Made by a program: the position numbers and the translations under genes. This document shows, in pieces, positions 25,427 through 36,245 of a stretch of 46,151 bases of DNA. Below the pieces are notes generated by a model. The model saw only the letters and a list, made by a program, of their open reading frames with translations. It had not been told where the DNA came from and searched no databases. Origin of the DNA: an uncultured Fidelibacterota bacterium (GTDB lineage: Bacteria; Fidelibacterota; Marinisomatia; Marinisomatales; UBA1611); NCBI GenBank assembly GCA_902611135.1, contig CACLYL010000006.1:1-46151 (forward strand), given 5' to 3'. The number at the start of each line of letters is the position of its first letter. Position 1 is the first letter of the stretch.

Positions 25427-27220
25427 TCAAAAAAGATTTTGAACTCCTAATTGAATCTTCCAAATTTCGGGATTTTTCGTTTGAAAAGCATAATCAATTC
25501 TTGCAGGTCCAAGTGGAGTTTGAATAGCTAATCCCATACCATTATTCCATTTTATTAATCCTAACTTTGTAGTTGAAATGTGATTTGACAATATTCCCCC
25601 ATCAGCAAAAATGGTTATCCCAAGGAGTTTATTTATCGGGTATCTATACTCACAGTTAATCATAAATCGATTAATTTTTCCAACTGGCTCATTGCTATTT
25701 GTTTGTTCAAACCTAAGTACATCCCAGCCTCTCATTGATGTGCTCCCACCTAGATAAAATTTTTCATATGAATAATCTAGATCATTATTATTCCATCCTA
25801 TTAAACTACCAATCTTCAATCTCGTAGCTAGAACTGATTGATTTTTAATCATTTTATAGAATTGAAAATTAAAATCAATTTTTAAATAGTCTCTCCCTCC
25901 GCCAAATCCGGCAAGCTTAAGAATGCTAGATGCTAAATATCCTCTTCGCGTGAAGATAGGATCATCTTTCTTATCATAATTTACTTTTATGGAAACCGCT
26001 CTTTGCTCAATCTGATCTTTTTTTTCAGAAGCATCACTAAATGATTCTAGAATCGATTTTGTTTCAATAAATGAACGATTATCAAAATTTAAATGTTGAG
26101 AAAGGTTTAAACCTCTTCTCTCAAGTAACTTTAAGGATTTTTTATTCAAGTTTTGATCTTCCCAATTATCAAAGAATGTCTCATAATAAGCGGTAATTTT
26201 TGTTGGAAAACGTATTCCTAAAAACCAATTACTTGATAAACTGACATCATATCTTATTCTAGGTATAATAAATTCCTCTTCTACAGGGATTCCAGCAAGT
26301 AATTTAGTAGAAAATTGGGTCGGAGAGTTAAAGAATGATCGGTTCCTCCATTCTGTCGTTACACTTATTGCAGGAATAGGCTCTGCCCCATCTGCAAATT
26401 GAATTGGGTCATACCCTCCAATTGAGTTCCACTCTCTCTGCTTATAATTATCTAACTCAACTACCATATTTACCAAAGAATCCGAATTTATGACCTTAAC
26501 TGGAACAATATTTACAAGAGAAAAAACATTCATTTCTCTTAATCTCCTTGTTGAAATATCAACTTTTCTTTTGGAAAATAGTTCATCATCGCCATAAATA
26601 AGTTCTCGAATAATTAAACTAGTATCAATATCTCCATTATTTTCTATGTAAGTATTTTTAACATAGATATTTTTTCCTTCATTAATTTTAATATTAACTT
26701 GCACTGAATCTAAAATCTGATCTTCAATAATAATTTCCATGAATAGTTTCCCTAATTCATGATATTCATTTTCAATCTGATATAAATTATCATTAATAAG
26801 TACAGGGTTGTATGGATTTCCAACTTTTAATCCTAAAATTTTTTTTATCTTATGATCGTTTATTAGTTTATTTCCATCAACATTAACTTTTGATAAATAG
26901 TACCTTTTCCCCTCTATTATATCATATTTGATATCAACAGAATTTTTTTCATTTTCATAAGAATTTTTTATTTCAACATCTAAGAATCCTTTAGAATGGT
27001 AATAGTTTTTTAAAGTAAGAGCGTCAAGTTTTAATAATCGAGGATTAAATTTAGGTCTTCTAAAAAAGAAATTGGGAGGTCTTTGTCTAACTAGATACAA
27101 TATTTCATTCAGAGATACATTTTCATTTCCATTCAGCTGAATAGATCTAATAAAACTATTGTCTGGTTCCGATAAAACTTTCGAGATTAAAATAAGAAAA
27201 ATAGTGAAGGCTTTAATCAT
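25427..27220 (-). CDS. tamA: Omp85-family outer-membrane protein, TamA-like
   Basis: Omp85 proteins insert beta-barrel proteins into the outer membrane. I start at ATG 27220 (597 residues): a signal peptide of about 18 residues, then roughly three POTRA repeats (about 20-250; for example IKYDIIEGKRYYLSKVNVDG), then a 16-strand-type barrel. The barrel has GGSTSMRGW, the Omp85 lid-lock motif, and near the end GPARIDYAF, with a terminal Phe. Three POTRAs and the size favour TamA over BamA (five POTRAs, about 800). The tamB gene directly upstream, 11 bases away, supports this. A TTG at 27229 would add three residues. Confidence 0.88.
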   Translation of the reverse strand: MIKAFTIFLILISKVLSEPDNSFIRSIQLNGNENVSLNEILYLVRQRPPNFFFRRPKFNPRLLKLDALTLKNYYHSKGFLDVEIKNSYENEKNSVDIKYDIIEGKRYYLSKVNVDGNKLINDHKIKKILGLKVGNPYNPVLINDNLYQIENEYHELGKLFMEIIIEDQILDSVQVNIKINEGKNIYVKNTYIENNGDIDTSLIIRELIYGDDELFSKRKVDISTRRLREMNVFSLVNIVPVKVINSDSLVNMVVELDNYKQREWNSIGGYDPIQFADGAEPIPAISVTTEWRNRSFFNSPTQFSTKLLAGIPVEEEFIIPRIRYDVSLSSNWFLGIRFPTKITAYYETFFDNWEDQNLNKKSLKLLERRGLNLSQHLNFDNRSFIETKSILESFSDASEKKDQIEQRAVSIKVNYDKKDDPIFTRRGYLASSILKLAGFGGGRDYLKIDFNFQFYKMIKNQSVLATRLKIGSLIGWNNNDLDYSYEKFYLGGSTSMRGWDVLRFEQTNSNEPVGKINRFMINCEYRYPINKLLGITIFADGGILSNHISTTKLGLIKWNNGMGLAIQTPLGPARIDYAFQTKNPEIWKIQLGVQNLF

Positions 27221-27231
27221 CAAATACAAAG

Positions 27232-30200
27232 TTAATAAGCATACCTGTAACGATATTTAAGGTTTAATTTACCAGATTCATCTATATTCCCAACGACAGA
27301 GAAATGTTTATTTAATTTATACTCAACTCCAATTGCAGATTGATTTAATGAGAAAGATCTTCTGTAAGATAAATTTAAAAAAGTTTTATCCCCAATTTTT
27401 CGCATTGCTGTTAATTCAAAATTTTCATTGCTACCTTGCAATAATCCCATAGCACCAGATATATTAATATCATCTATATAATTCATAACTCCACCACTTG
27501 ATTCTTTTAGATTTTTCTCTAATTGATTTTCGAGTAATGATCCTAAAAATGAAACAGTTTGATTGCCAAAACCTACTGAGGTCCATTCTTGGTCTTCTAT
27601 CCTTTTACCCCATGTAAGTAATTCTAAGATATCACTTTCAGAAAATCCACTCTCAGATTCCAGTATAATGTCAAGATTCTCAACCTTTCCTTTAACGCGT
27701 AAATTAATTCTTTCATCATCTATCATTGTTGAAGCAGAGGCATCAATGAAAGGATTAAAACCTTTGTTATCAAAATTAACGATCCCTTGCAGGTTACTAA
27801 AGCTATCTTTATATGAAAATATACTACCATCTTCTACAAAGATTTGACCTCCGAAATCAATTTCTTGGCTGCCTAGTTGATTTAAACTTAACTCTCCAAG
27901 GATTTTAGCGTCAACTTGGGAATTTTGAAAATAAGACTCTCCTCTTATAGGTATTACAAGTTTATAAGCAAATATAATACCTTTCTCATCTGATATAGCG
28001 GTGCCTAGCTCCTCATTTGAAAACTCATAAAATACTCTTACATCGTTTGCTTCGATTTTACCTGCTATATTAATCGTATCCCTACCAACTATAGCCAAAT
28101 CTAACTTACTCTCACCATCTATATCCAAGTAAAGAGTTTTAAAAGAAACTTCATCAGATTTTACTTTAAGATCGTAAAATGGTTCAAAAAACTTTGAAAA
28201 GTCAATTCCACCTTCTATTTTAACATTGCTTCTGGTTAGGTCTAATTTCCTTTCGTATTTCCTGTAAATATTTCCAACTAAGTTCTTAATAGTTAATTTA
28301 TTATTCGTCATTTCTGAAATCATATTTATATCAGTTATTGGATCATTCAGGAATAAGGTGTGTGCAGTACCGTTTTTTATAGATATTGATCCATTTCGAA
28401 TTAAGTTATCAATTGGCCCGTTTAATTCAAGATCAATTCTAATATTTCCATTAATTGAATCTAATTCAGGTAAATATGGACTCAAGAAGTATAATTTATT
28501 TAAATCTCCTTTAACCTTAAAATTAAAAGAATCACTTGATGTAAAATTTCCAAAACTTTTGGATGAAAGGTTCAAATCAATTGGAATATCACCTAAACCA
28601 ACAACACTATTACCTTTGGTGTTTGCTTGAACATTCTGAATATGTAAAAATTCACCATCGTATGAGCCCACGCTTTTTACATTACCCAATTCAATTATAT
28701 CAAAGATACTATTTTCAATATCAATTTCATATTTATACTTAGTTCTATCTCTTTCGCCGCTCATAGTTAAGATACCACTAGCATTTCCTTCAACATTAAA
28801 GAAATTTGGTATAAATCTATGGACAAATTTGATAGGTAAGTTTGTAAAGTTCGTTTCAAGCATAATACTATTTTTTTTTGATGTATAATTATTTAACGGA
28901 AGGATACCGTTTATTTCAATAGCCATCAAACTCCTCTCTGTCATTGAAAAATCATCAAGATGAAGTACTCCATCTTTGTATAAAAGCGAAATTACCATTT
29001 CATCAAATGATTCCTCCATGTAAATCCCATCCTTCAAACTAATGTCAACATCCAAGTCATATTTTAAATCAGATGGTCTAATCCATACTTCACCAAAGAT
29101 TAATCCTGATAATTTTAACCTCTTGTCTTCAATAAAGTTTGTTAAAACCATTGCATCAAAATTCGACATTTTTAAGTGGCCTTCAAAACTTCCATTGTAT
29201 GATATATAACCTTGAAGAACTCCATCATTAATATGGAGCTCAAATGGACTAATTGTATAATCAGAATCATTTCTAGAAAATTTTATAGGACTCGTATTGA
29301 CTAGATAATTACTGTCATATGCTATTTGTAATCGATCAATTTTATAATCTTTTTTTCCATCAAAAGACCCCGTCAATTGGACAAAATCTTTTCCATTCTT
29401 AAAATTAAAATTATCAATAATAAAGTCATTATTCTTAATTTGAGCACTAAGCATTCCATTTTCAAATTCAAAATCTCTCCATGTCCCATTTTCTGCACTG
29501 ACATCTAAGTATCCAATTGTAGAACCATCTAAAACATCTATCTTTGAACTGAAAACAATAGTTTTTACATTAAAGTCATTAATGATAACGTCATCTCCAA
29601 GCAGCTCTGCGATTACGGATGGATTTTTTAAATCACCACGTATAATTAATCGACCTGTTGCTAGTCCGGAAACAAAATCTCCAACTAAAAAACTATTTAC
29701 TAGTTGGATCTCTGCTTTTTCCAGATCAGTTAGCACATCAACAGTATTACTCTGAAAATTAATGCTTCCATCCAAGGTAAGATAATTATCATCAATCATT
29801 AATAGCACTTGATCATTTGTTGTTAAAATACTGTCCTTATATGCAAATTGGCCATGAACAGAAATTTCACCTTGCTTGAATAATCTATTTTCTTCAACTT
29901 CAAGTGTAAGATCTATCTGATCTAATGATCCAGATTCAGTGATTAGACCATCAATAATTAATAGTCCGGACAATTCTGTTGGTTTTTGTTCAATCATAAA
30001 ATTGCTCAAATCTAATTTTTCAAGATTCATATACAAATTAATATAATCTTGTCTGTTCCAAATTCCTGTAATATTAAGTTCAGAATTCTCTCCACTGAGC
30101 GCCATTTTGTCTATCATCCAAGATTTACTTTTATTTAACAAAGAAAATTCCCCTTTCATTTCAAGGCCAAGTTCATTTTTCAAAGTAATCATACCATTAA

Positions 30201-30996
30201 ATTCATGAAAATCAGTTTCAAAATCTAACATGCCATCGAATTCAGAAAATTTATTTTTGAATGGTGTTTTTAGAAATAATTCTTTTGGTATTTCAACGTT
30301 ATTCACATTTAAACGCCCATAAAGTTTAGATAAACTTCTATCATATTTAGCGTTTCCATTTATAAAAATATCACCCAACCTACCACTAACACTTTTCAGA
30401 ACATAATTTTTGTTACTATATTGAAAGGTAAGATCTTTAAACTGCAATGGTAGTTGGGAATTGTCTTGTTCCATCCAAACATTAACCTTTTCGACATTTA
30501 TCTGTTCTGAGTTGCTTCTATTAATTGACCCTAACAATTCAACTTTTGACTTGAGGTTTTTACCATTAAAGTCGAAGTTAAAATTTCCCAAAATTAGTAA
30601 TTGTTTTATCTCAAACAAGTTTAGGAAACTATAATCTAAATCATCTAAGAATTTTTCCTCATTAGACTTACTTTTGAGATTTAAATCTATATTTTGGACT
30701 GTTAACATGTCCACAGTTGGCTTACTAAAAATTGTTTCAAAAACAGCTATATCAATAGTTAGTTTTTGAAACCTAATTATTTGTTCATCATCCTTAATAA
30801 TAGAGATTTCATCAAGCAAGATTTTACTAAATATTGAACCTGAATGAGATTCGAAATTAATAGACCATTTATTATCTAATATATATGAATTGATTTTACT
30901 TAAAATGAAGTCTCGCGTAAAAACAAAATGCGTTATGATACCAACTGTCAAAAAGAATGAAACAACACCGATAATACATTTTTTGTAATTAAACAT
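27232..30996 (-). CDS. tamB: TamB-like translocation/assembly protein (AsmA-like, DUF490)
   Basis: TamB proteins span the periplasm as a long hydrophobic beta-groove, now linked to phospholipid transport and barrel assembly. The 1254-residue chain has one N-terminal membrane anchor (about 8-27) and long repetitive beta-strand-rich sequence with many Asn, Asp, Ile, Leu and Gly. The last 250 residues have the DUF490 pattern, including SDILELLTWGKR, FLGSLLENQLEK and NLSYRRSF, ending in aromatic residues. The start is ATG at 30996 and the gene is directly followed by tamA. It is among the most AT-rich genes in the window by eye. Confidence 0.9.
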   Translation of the reverse strand: MFNYKKCIIGVVSFFLTVGIITHFVFTRDFILSKINSYILDNKWSINFESHSGSIFSKILLDEISIIKDDEQIIRFQKLTIDIAVFETIFSKPTVDMLTVQNIDLNLKSKSNEEKFLDDLDYSFLNLFEIKQLLILGNFNFDFNGKNLKSKVELLGSINRSNSEQINVEKVNVWMEQDNSQLPLQFKDLTFQYSNKNYVLKSVSGRLGDIFINGNAKYDRSLSKLYGRLNVNNVEIPKELFLKTPFKNKFSEFDGMLDFETDFHEFNGMITLKNELGLEMKGEFSLLNKSKSWMIDKMALSGENSELNITGIWNRQDYINLYMNLEKLDLSNFMIEQKPTELSGLLIIDGLITESGSLDQIDLTLEVEENRLFKQGEISVHGQFAYKDSILTTNDQVLLMIDDNYLTLDGSINFQSNTVDVLTDLEKAEIQLVNSFLVGDFVSGLATGRLIIRGDLKNPSVIAELLGDDVIINDFNVKTIVFSSKIDVLDGSTIGYLDVSAENGTWRDFEFENGMLSAQIKNNDFIIDNFNFKNGKDFVQLTGSFDGKKDYKIDRLQIAYDSNYLVNTSPIKFSRNDSDYTISPFELHINDGVLQGYISYNGSFEGHLKMSNFDAMVLTNFIEDKRLKLSGLIFGEVWIRPSDLKYDLDVDISLKDGIYMEESFDEMVISLLYKDGVLHLDDFSMTERSLMAIEINGILPLNNYTSKKNSIMLETNFTNLPIKFVHRFIPNFFNVEGNASGILTMSGERDRTKYKYEIDIENSIFDIIELGNVKSVGSYDGEFLHIQNVQANTKGNSVVGLGDIPIDLNLSSKSFGNFTSSDSFNFKVKGDLNKLYFLSPYLPELDSINGNIRIDLELNGPIDNLIRNGSISIKNGTAHTLFLNDPITDINMISEMTNNKLTIKNLVGNIYRKYERKLDLTRSNVKIEGGIDFSKFFEPFYDLKVKSDEVSFKTLYLDIDGESKLDLAIVGRDTINIAGKIEANDVRVFYEFSNEELGTAISDEKGIIFAYKLVIPIRGESYFQNSQVDAKILGELSLNQLGSQEIDFGGQIFVEDGSIFSYKDSFSNLQGIVNFDNKGFNPFIDASASTMIDDERINLRVKGKVENLDIILESESGFSESDILELLTWGKRIEDQEWTSVGFGNQTVSFLGSLLENQLEKNLKESSGGVMNYIDDINISGAMGLLQGSNENFELTAMRKIGDKTFLNLSYRRSFSLNQSAIGVEYKLNKHFSVVGNIDESGKLNLKYRYRYAY

Positions 30997-31042
30997 ATAC
31001 AGTATTTTACGGTTTTAGGCATTAATTCGAAAGATTCTTCGT

Positions 31043-31075
31043 GATAAAAAAAGCAAAGATTACGTTTTTTTTATC
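31043..31075 (-). terminator. AT-only inverted repeat after dnaK
   Basis: GATAAAAAAA at 31043-31052 pairs with TTTTTTTATC at 31066-31075 over a 13-base loop, in the 90-base gap between the dnaK stop and the tamB start. The stem is ten pairs long but nearly all A-T, so a terminator of dnaK mRNA is possible without being convincing. Confidence 0.3.
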
Positions 31076-31086
31076 AGGAATTTTAT

Positions 31087-32988
31087 TTAGTCTACGACTT
31101 CAAAGTCGGCATCTTCAATGTTGTCATTTTTACTCTTTTTCTCTGACGAAGTTTTACTCTGATGTTCTTGCTTTTTACTTTGATTATTGTTTCCACTACT
31201 TTGCATCTTAGATGCAATAGCAGCCCATGAAGCATTTAATTTTTCCATATTAGATTTGATATCATCAAGGTTATTTGCGTTTTTCACTTTTTTTAAATCT
31301 TCAACTTTTGCATTCAATTCGGATAGGTCAGATTTACCAATCTTATCTCCATTTTCCTTGATATTCTTTTCGGTTTCATAAATCAAATGTTCAGCTTGGT
31401 TTTGTAAATCAATCCTTTCTCTTTTCTCTTTGTCGGCACCTTCATTTTTTTTCGCATCATTAACCATTTTTTCAATGTCTTTTTCTGACAGACCACTTGA
31501 GGCTTCGATTCTGATGCTTTGCTCTTTTCCTGTTGTTTTATCCTTGGCATTAACATTTAATATTCCATTCGCATCAATGTCAAATGTAACCTCAATTTGA
31601 GGAACACCTCGCGGAGAAGGGGGTATGTCTGAAAGGTGAAATCTACCAATGGTCTTGTTGTCCTGAGCCAATTCTCTTTCACCTTGAAGAACATGTATTT
31701 CGACCGAAGTTTGATTATCTGCGGCCGTGCTAAAAACCTGGGATTTTTTGGTTGGAATGGTAGTGTTCCTCTCGATTAACTTAGTAGAAACGCTACCTAG
31801 TGTCTCAATACCTAAAGAAAGTGGAGTTACATCGAGTAACAATATATCATCAACATCTCCAGATAGGACACCACCCTGGATAGCAGCTCCTAACGCAACA
31901 ACTTCGTCTGGATTTACACTTTTATTGGGCTCCTTCCCAAAAATTTCTTTTACTTTTTGTTGAATTTTTGGTATTCTTGTTGAGCCACCAACTAGTATAA
32001 CCTCATTTATTTCTGATTTGTCAAGGCCTGCATCCTTAAGGGCTTGAACACATGGATTAACTGTTCTTTTTACAAGATCATTAACTAAATCTTCAAATTT
32101 TGCTAATGTTAGATTTAAATTTAGATGTTTCGGACCAGAAGAATCTGCTGTTATGAAAGGAAGATTTATATCGGTTTGTTTTGATGTAGATAATTCTTTT
32201 TTGGCTGTTTCTGCAGCCTCCTTCAACCTTTGGAGCGCCATAGGATCCTTCCTTAAATCTATAGCATCAGAATTTTTAAATTCGTTTGCCATCCAATCAA
32301 TTATTTTTTGATCAAAATCATCCCCACCTAAGTGACCATCTCCATTTGAAGATTTTACCTCAAAAACTCCATCACCAAGTTCTAGAATTGACACATCAAA
32401 CGTTCCTCCGCCAAGATCAAAGACCGCAATTTTCTCATCCTTTTTTTTATCTAAACCGTAAGCAAGTGATGCGGCAGTGGGCTCATTAATAATCCTTCTT
32501 ATATTTAAACCTGAAATTTTTCCTGCATCCTTGGTTGCCTGTCTTTGAGAATCATTAAAATATGCAGGTACTGTCACCACTGCATCGGTAACTTTTGTAC
32601 CCAAATACTCTTCTGCTTGTTGTTTAAGTTTCTGTAAAATCATTGCAGATATTTCTGGGGGGGTGTATTCTTTATCATTTGCATTAACCACACACGCATT
32701 CTTTGAATTTTTGCTCACTTTGTATGGAACTTCAGAAATTTCCGTATTCACCTCATTAAACATTCTACCCATAAACCTCTTGATTGAAAAAATGGTATTT
32801 TGAGGGTTTGTTACAGCTTGCCTTTTTGCAGCTTGACCAACTAATCTTTCACCTTCTTTTGCAAAACCTACAATAGATGGAGTGGTCCTACCACCCTCTG
32901 GATTGGTAATTACAGTTGGTTCACCACCTTCTAGTACCGCAACACAAGAGTTGGTTGTTCCAAGATCAATACCTATAATTTTTGACAT
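31087..32988 (-). CDS. dnaK: Chaperone DnaK (Hsp70)
   Basis: DnaK folds and protects proteins by ATP-driven cycles. The 633-residue protein begins [19 protein letters not shown]. It has the phosphate-2 region [14 protein letters not shown], the adenosine-binding [12 protein letters not shown], the linker [13 protein letters not shown], and a substrate domain starting about 390. It carries the proteobacteria/FCB-type insert in the first 110 residues. The C-terminus is a Ser/Gln/Lys-rich stretch ending DADFEVVD. Neither grpE nor dnaJ is adjacent. AAGGAG five bases before the ATG is the strongest ribosome site here. The 133-base region upstream holds two palindromes and a -10-like GATAAT. Confidence 0.98.
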   Translation of the reverse strand: MSKIIGIDLGTTNSCVAVLEGGEPTVITNPEGGRTTPSIVGFAKEGERLVGQAAKRQAVTNPQNTIFSIKRFMGRMFNEVNTEISEVPYKVSKNSKNACVVNANDKEYTPPEISAMILQKLKQQAEEYLGTKVTDAVVTVPAYFNDSQRQATKDAGKISGLNIRRIINEPTAASLAYGLDKKKDEKIAVFDLGGGTFDVSILELGDGVFEVKSSNGDGHLGGDDFDQKIIDWMANEFKNSDAIDLRKDPMALQRLKEAAETAKKELSTSKQTDINLPFITADSSGPKHLNLNLTLAKFEDLVNDLVKRTVNPCVQALKDAGLDKSEINEVILVGGSTRIPKIQQKVKEIFGKEPNKSVNPDEVVALGAAIQGGVLSGDVDDILLLDVTPLSLGIETLGSVSTKLIERNTTIPTKKSQVFSTAADNQTSVEIHVLQGERELAQDNKTIGRFHLSDIPPSPRGVPQIEVTFDIDANGILNVNAKDKTTGKEQSIRIEASSGLSEKDIEKMVNDAKKNEGADKEKRERIDLQNQAEHLIYETEKNIKENGDKIGKSDLSELNAKVEDLKKVKNANNLDDIKSNMEKLNASWAAIASKMQSSGNNNQSKKQEHQSKTSSEKKSKNDNIEDADFEVVD

Positions 32989-32993
32989 TTATA

Positions 32994-32999
32994 CTCCTT
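32994..32999 (-). promoter_or_regulatory. Strong Shine-Dalgarno of dnaK
   Basis: AAGGAG on the minus strand ends five bases before the dnaK ATG. Many genes here have poor or no SD, so this near-perfect site suggests strong expression and shows that anti-SD pairing works in this organism. Confidence 0.7.
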
Positions 33000-33016
33000 A
33001 ACTAAACTACACATTC

Positions 33017-33066
33017 ATTATCTTACTAAAGCGTTACAACTAACGTACCATTTATATGAATGGTAC
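33017..33066 (-). promoter_or_regulatory. dnaK upstream region with two abutting palindromes
   Basis: A perfect 8-base inverted repeat, GTACCATT-N6-AATGGTAC, covers 33045-33066. Abutting it, CGTTA-CAAC-TAACG covers 33032-33045. On the minus strand, GATAAT at 33022-33017 matches five of six -10 bases, and the inner palindrome occupies the -35 zone. The arrangement suggests an operator over a dnaK promoter. It is not CIRCE. No T run follows the hairpin on the minus strand, so it is a poor intrinsic terminator for clpC, although that reading remains possible. Confidence 0.45.
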
Positions 33067-33121
33067 ATTTTGGCAGAGAAATAAGTTTATTTGAGTCTAT
33101 TATGCATTTGTTTGAAAAAAC

Positions 33122-35566
33122 CTAAGCCGGTTTGAGATCATTATATTTTAGGATCTTAAAGTCTAAATTTGAATCTTTTAGACAAACTTTAATAGTAGAA
33201 TTTTGTTCCAAATGTCCACTCATAAATAAGTTTGTAATTTTATTTTCTATTTGATCTTTTATTGTTCTCGTTAAGTGCCTTACTCCATACTTAGAGCTAT
33301 ATCCCTTATTAGCAATTAAATTTTTAGCTCCTCTATTTAAGATAACTAGGAGATTATGTTTTTTCAAAGTATTATTTAATTTTTGTATTCGAATGTCAAT
33401 TATTTTGTAAACATCTTTTTTTGAAAGTGAATTAAAAATAATTTTATCATCAATTCTATTTATAAATTCTATTGGAAAAACTTTCTCTACTTTTTCTCTA
33501 ATATTTTGCTTTAGATTTGAATAAACCTTATTATTATCAGAGTTGATAAATCCATAATTTTTATTTGAAAACTTATCTGTTCCTAAATTAGATGTCATAA
33601 TAATAATGGAGTTCTTAAAGTTAACTTTTTTCCCCGAGGAATCAGTTAAAATACCTTCGTCGAAAACCTGCAGAAAAATATTAAATAAAGATGGATGAGC
33701 CTTTTCTATTTCATCAAGTAGTATCAAAGAGTGGGGGTTTCTCCTAATTTTTTCAGTTAATTCACCTCCTCTATCATAACCAATATAACCTGGAGGAGAG
33801 CCAATAAGTCTAGAAATTGTAAATTGTTCACTAAACTCAGACATATCAACCTTTATGATAGAATCTTTTTTTATGTAAACATGCTTTGCAAAGACTTTCG
33901 CTAACTCAGTTTTACCTACACCAGTTGGACCTAAAAATAAAAATATACCGACAGGCTGATTTGGATTATTAAATCCCAACTTCTCTAATTGGACCGATTT
34001 AACTAAAGCATTAATTGCATCGTCTTGACCAACAATCTCTTTTTTGAGTCTATTATTTAATTTTGTCAATTTATTTTTTTGGCTTTTCTTTAACTTAGAA
34101 ATAGGAATTTCTGTGATAATAGAAATTGTATGCGCTATATCATCGGCCCCTATATTTTTCACCTTTTTCTGTTCTTTTTCCTCCCACTTTTTATTCTGCA
34201 TATCTAATTTTGCTGTCATCTTTTTTTCTTTATCTCTAATGATAGCAGCCTGCTCAAATAATTGTTCTCTTACTCTTTGCTCTTTCTCCTTTTTCAATCT
34301 AAATATACTTTTCTCTATTTCTGAAATTATTTTAGGAACTTTTTGATTTGACAATTGTACTCTAGCACCAACTTCATCTAAAATATCTATAGCTTTATCT
34401 GGTAAATTTCTATCAGAAATGTACCTTTCAGATAATTCTACACAAGCCTTAATAGCATCATCTGAATATTTTACTCGATGAAACTTTTCATATTTTGATT
34501 TTAGACCATGTAAAATACTGACAGATTGATCAAGGGTAGGTTCATCAACTAGTAATTTTTGAAATCTTCTTTCTAAAGCTCCATCATACTCTATGGAATT
34601 TTTATATTCATCAATAGTAGTTGCACCAATACAAAAAATCTCGCCTCGCGCAAGGGCTGGTTTAATCATATTGGACGCATCCATAGAACCAGATGAGCTT
34701 CCAGCACCGATAATAGTGTGAATCTCATCTATAAAAGTAATTACATTTTTGTTTTTCCTAACTTCTTCAAGAATGCTCTTGATCCTCTCTTCAAATTGTC
34801 CTCGATATTTTGTTCCTGAAACAATCAAAGCAAGATCTAATGATAGAATACGTTTATTATAAAGATTTCTTGGAACAGATTTCTTGATTATTTTGGTAGC
34901 TAAGCCCTCAACAATTGCGGTTTTCCCAACTCCGGGTTCTCCAATGAGAATTGGATTGCTTTTTTTTCTTCTAGACAAGATCTGAATTACTCTTTCAATC
35001 TCACTTTCTCTACCAATAACTGGATCAAGATCTCCCCGGAGAGAAAGATATGTCAAATCTCTTGAAAAATGATCTAAAGTGGGTGTTTTGGACTTAGATT
35101 CTTTATTTTTTGAAAATGACTTTTCCTTAAAATTAAATGAATCAGAAGTGATCATTTCGTTGATTGATTCATAGGAAAAAGAAAAGGAGTCCAATATATC
35201 ATGAGCTATACCATCTGGCTCTCTTAGAAAAGCGAGCAAAAGATGTTCATCATCAGCAGTACTGAATCCTTTTGATGATGCTTCATGGTATGCATTTTTG
35301 ATTATTCTCTCAGCTCTTCTAGTTAAAGGTAAATGACCAAGTGTTACCGTGCTCTTTGAAGTATTAATAAGATCCTCAATCATTTTAATAGTATGATCTA
35401 AATTGATGTTGTAAAAGTCAAAAATTTTATTAGAAAAGCCAGATTTCTCGCTCAGAAGACCAAGTAGCAAATGCTCTGATCCTACGTAACTATGGCCCAT
35501 CCTAACTGCCTCTTCTCGAGATTTTTTAATTATGGTTTGAATTCTTTTTGAAAATTTTTCTCTCAT
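33122..35566 (-). CDS. clpC: ATP-dependent Clp protease ATPase subunit ClpC
   Basis: ClpC unfolds substrates for ClpP. The 814-residue protein has two N-terminal Clp-N repeats (about 1-140), then AAA domain 1 with Walker A GEPGVGKT (209-216) and Walker B with [12 protein letters not shown] short middle segment carries [16 protein letters not shown], a UVR-like coil typical of ClpC rather than ClpA or ClpB. AAA domain 2 follows, with [15 protein letters not shown] and [16 protein letters not shown] loop in domain 2 could be the ClpP-docking site. No mcsA/mcsB/ctsR is present. The start is ATG at 35566, ten bases after lolD. Confidence 0.95.
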   Translation of the reverse strand: MREKFSKRIQTIIKKSREEAVRMGHSYVGSEHLLLGLLSEKSGFSNKIFDFYNINLDHTIKMIEDLINTSKSTVTLGHLPLTRRAERIIKNAYHEASSKGFSTADDEHLLLAFLREPDGIAHDILDSFSFSYESINEMITSDSFNFKEKSFSKNKESKSKTPTLDHFSRDLTYLSLRGDLDPVIGRESEIERVIQILSRRKKSNPILIGEPGVGKTAIVEGLATKIIKKSVPRNLYNKRILSLDLALIVSGTKYRGQFEERIKSILEEVRKNKNVITFIDEIHTIIGAGSSSGSMDASNMIKPALARGEIFCIGATTIDEYKNSIEYDGALERRFQKLLVDEPTLDQSVSILHGLKSKYEKFHRVKYSDDAIKACVELSERYISDRNLPDKAIDILDEVGARVQLSNQKVPKIISEIEKSIFRLKKEKEQRVREQLFEQAAIIRDKEKKMTAKLDMQNKKWEEKEQKKVKNIGADDIAHTISIITEIPISKLKKSQKNKLTKLNNRLKKEIVGQDDAINALVKSVQLEKLGFNNPNQPVGIFLFLGPTGVGKTELAKVFAKHVYIKKDSIIKVDMSEFSEQFTISRLIGSPPGYIGYDRGGELTEKIRRNPHSLILLDEIEKAHPSLFNIFLQVFDEGILTDSSGKKVNFKNSIIIMTSNLGTDKFSNKNYGFINSDNNKVYSNLKQNIREKVEKVFPIEFINRIDDKIIFNSLSKKDVYKIIDIRIQKLNNTLKKHNLLVILNRGAKNLIANKGYSSKYGVRHLTRTIKDQIENKITNLFMSGHLEQNSTIKVCLKDSNLDFKILKYNDLKPA

Positions 35567-35576
35567 AATTTAATTC

Positions 35577-36245
35577 CTAAGTCAAAACTCCATTTTCAAG
35601 TATTAATTTTTTATTACCAAAATCGGCTAATTCCTTATTATGGGTCGTTAAAATAATTGTCTGATTAAAATCAGAGTTGATTTTTTGAAATAATGAAACA
35701 AGTTTTTCAGAATTTTTTTTATCCAAATTTCCTGTTGGTTCATCTGCAAATAATATTAATGGTTCATTAATAATTGCTCTTGTTAAACATACCCTTGCCT
35801 TTTCTCCACCAGATAACTGACTTGGGTAATGATCCTTTCTTTTTAAAATGCCAAGGTATTCAAAAATATTCTCTACAGCACTTTTTTTATCATCTTTGTT
35901 GGCTATCCATGCAGGCATAAGAGCATTTTCTAAAGCAGTAAATTCAGGTAGCAGGTAGTGCGATTGAAAAACAAATCCAATTTTTTGATTTCTAATTTTG
36001 GAAAGATTCATGTCATTGAGTTTGCTAATATCAAGTGAATCAATTTTTACTTTTCCCTTGTCTGGTTGATCTAAAGTACTCATTATATTAAGAGCAGTTG
36101 ATTTACCACAACCAGATTCACCAATTATGGTTATTACATCACCTTGATGTACCTTTATAGTAAAATTTGTAAGAACATTTAGCTTGTTCCTTCCATTGGC
36201 ATAAGACTTATAAATTTCATTTGCTTCTAAAATTATTTTACCCAC
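35577..36245 (-). CDS. lolD: Lipoprotein-release ABC transporter ATP-binding protein LolD-like
   Basis: LolD powers LolCE, which extracts lipoproteins from the inner membrane for delivery to the outer membrane. The 222-residue ATPase has Walker A GESGCGKST near residues 38-46, a Q-loop in GFVFQSHYLLPEFTALENALMP (characteristic of the MacB/LolD group), signature LSGGEKARV, and Walker B LILFADEPTGNLD. The start is GTG at 36245, 13 bases inside lolE, giving a normal N-terminus. Overlap with two LolC/E-type permeases supports LolD over other exporters. Confidence 0.9.
   Translation of the reverse strand: MGKIILEANEIYKSYANGRNKLNVLTNFTIKVHQGDVITIIGESGCGKSTALNIMSTLDQPDKGKVKIDSLDISKLNDMNLSKIRNQKIGFVFQSHYLLPEFTALENALMPAWIANKDDKKSAVENIFEYLGILKRKDHYPSQLSGGEKARVCLTRAIINEPLILFADEPTGNLDKKNSEKLVSLFQKINSDFNQTIILTTHNKELADFGNKKLILENGVLT

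Noticed and set aside
33045-33066. The 8-base palindrome as a normal intrinsic terminator of clpC
   Set aside because: No T run follows on the minus strand and the stem is short; kept as a candidate operator or hairpin instead.
32989-33121. CIRCE (HrcA operator) upstream of dnaK
   Set aside because: The palindromes found do not match TTAGCACTC-N9-GAGTGCTAA in sequence or spacing.
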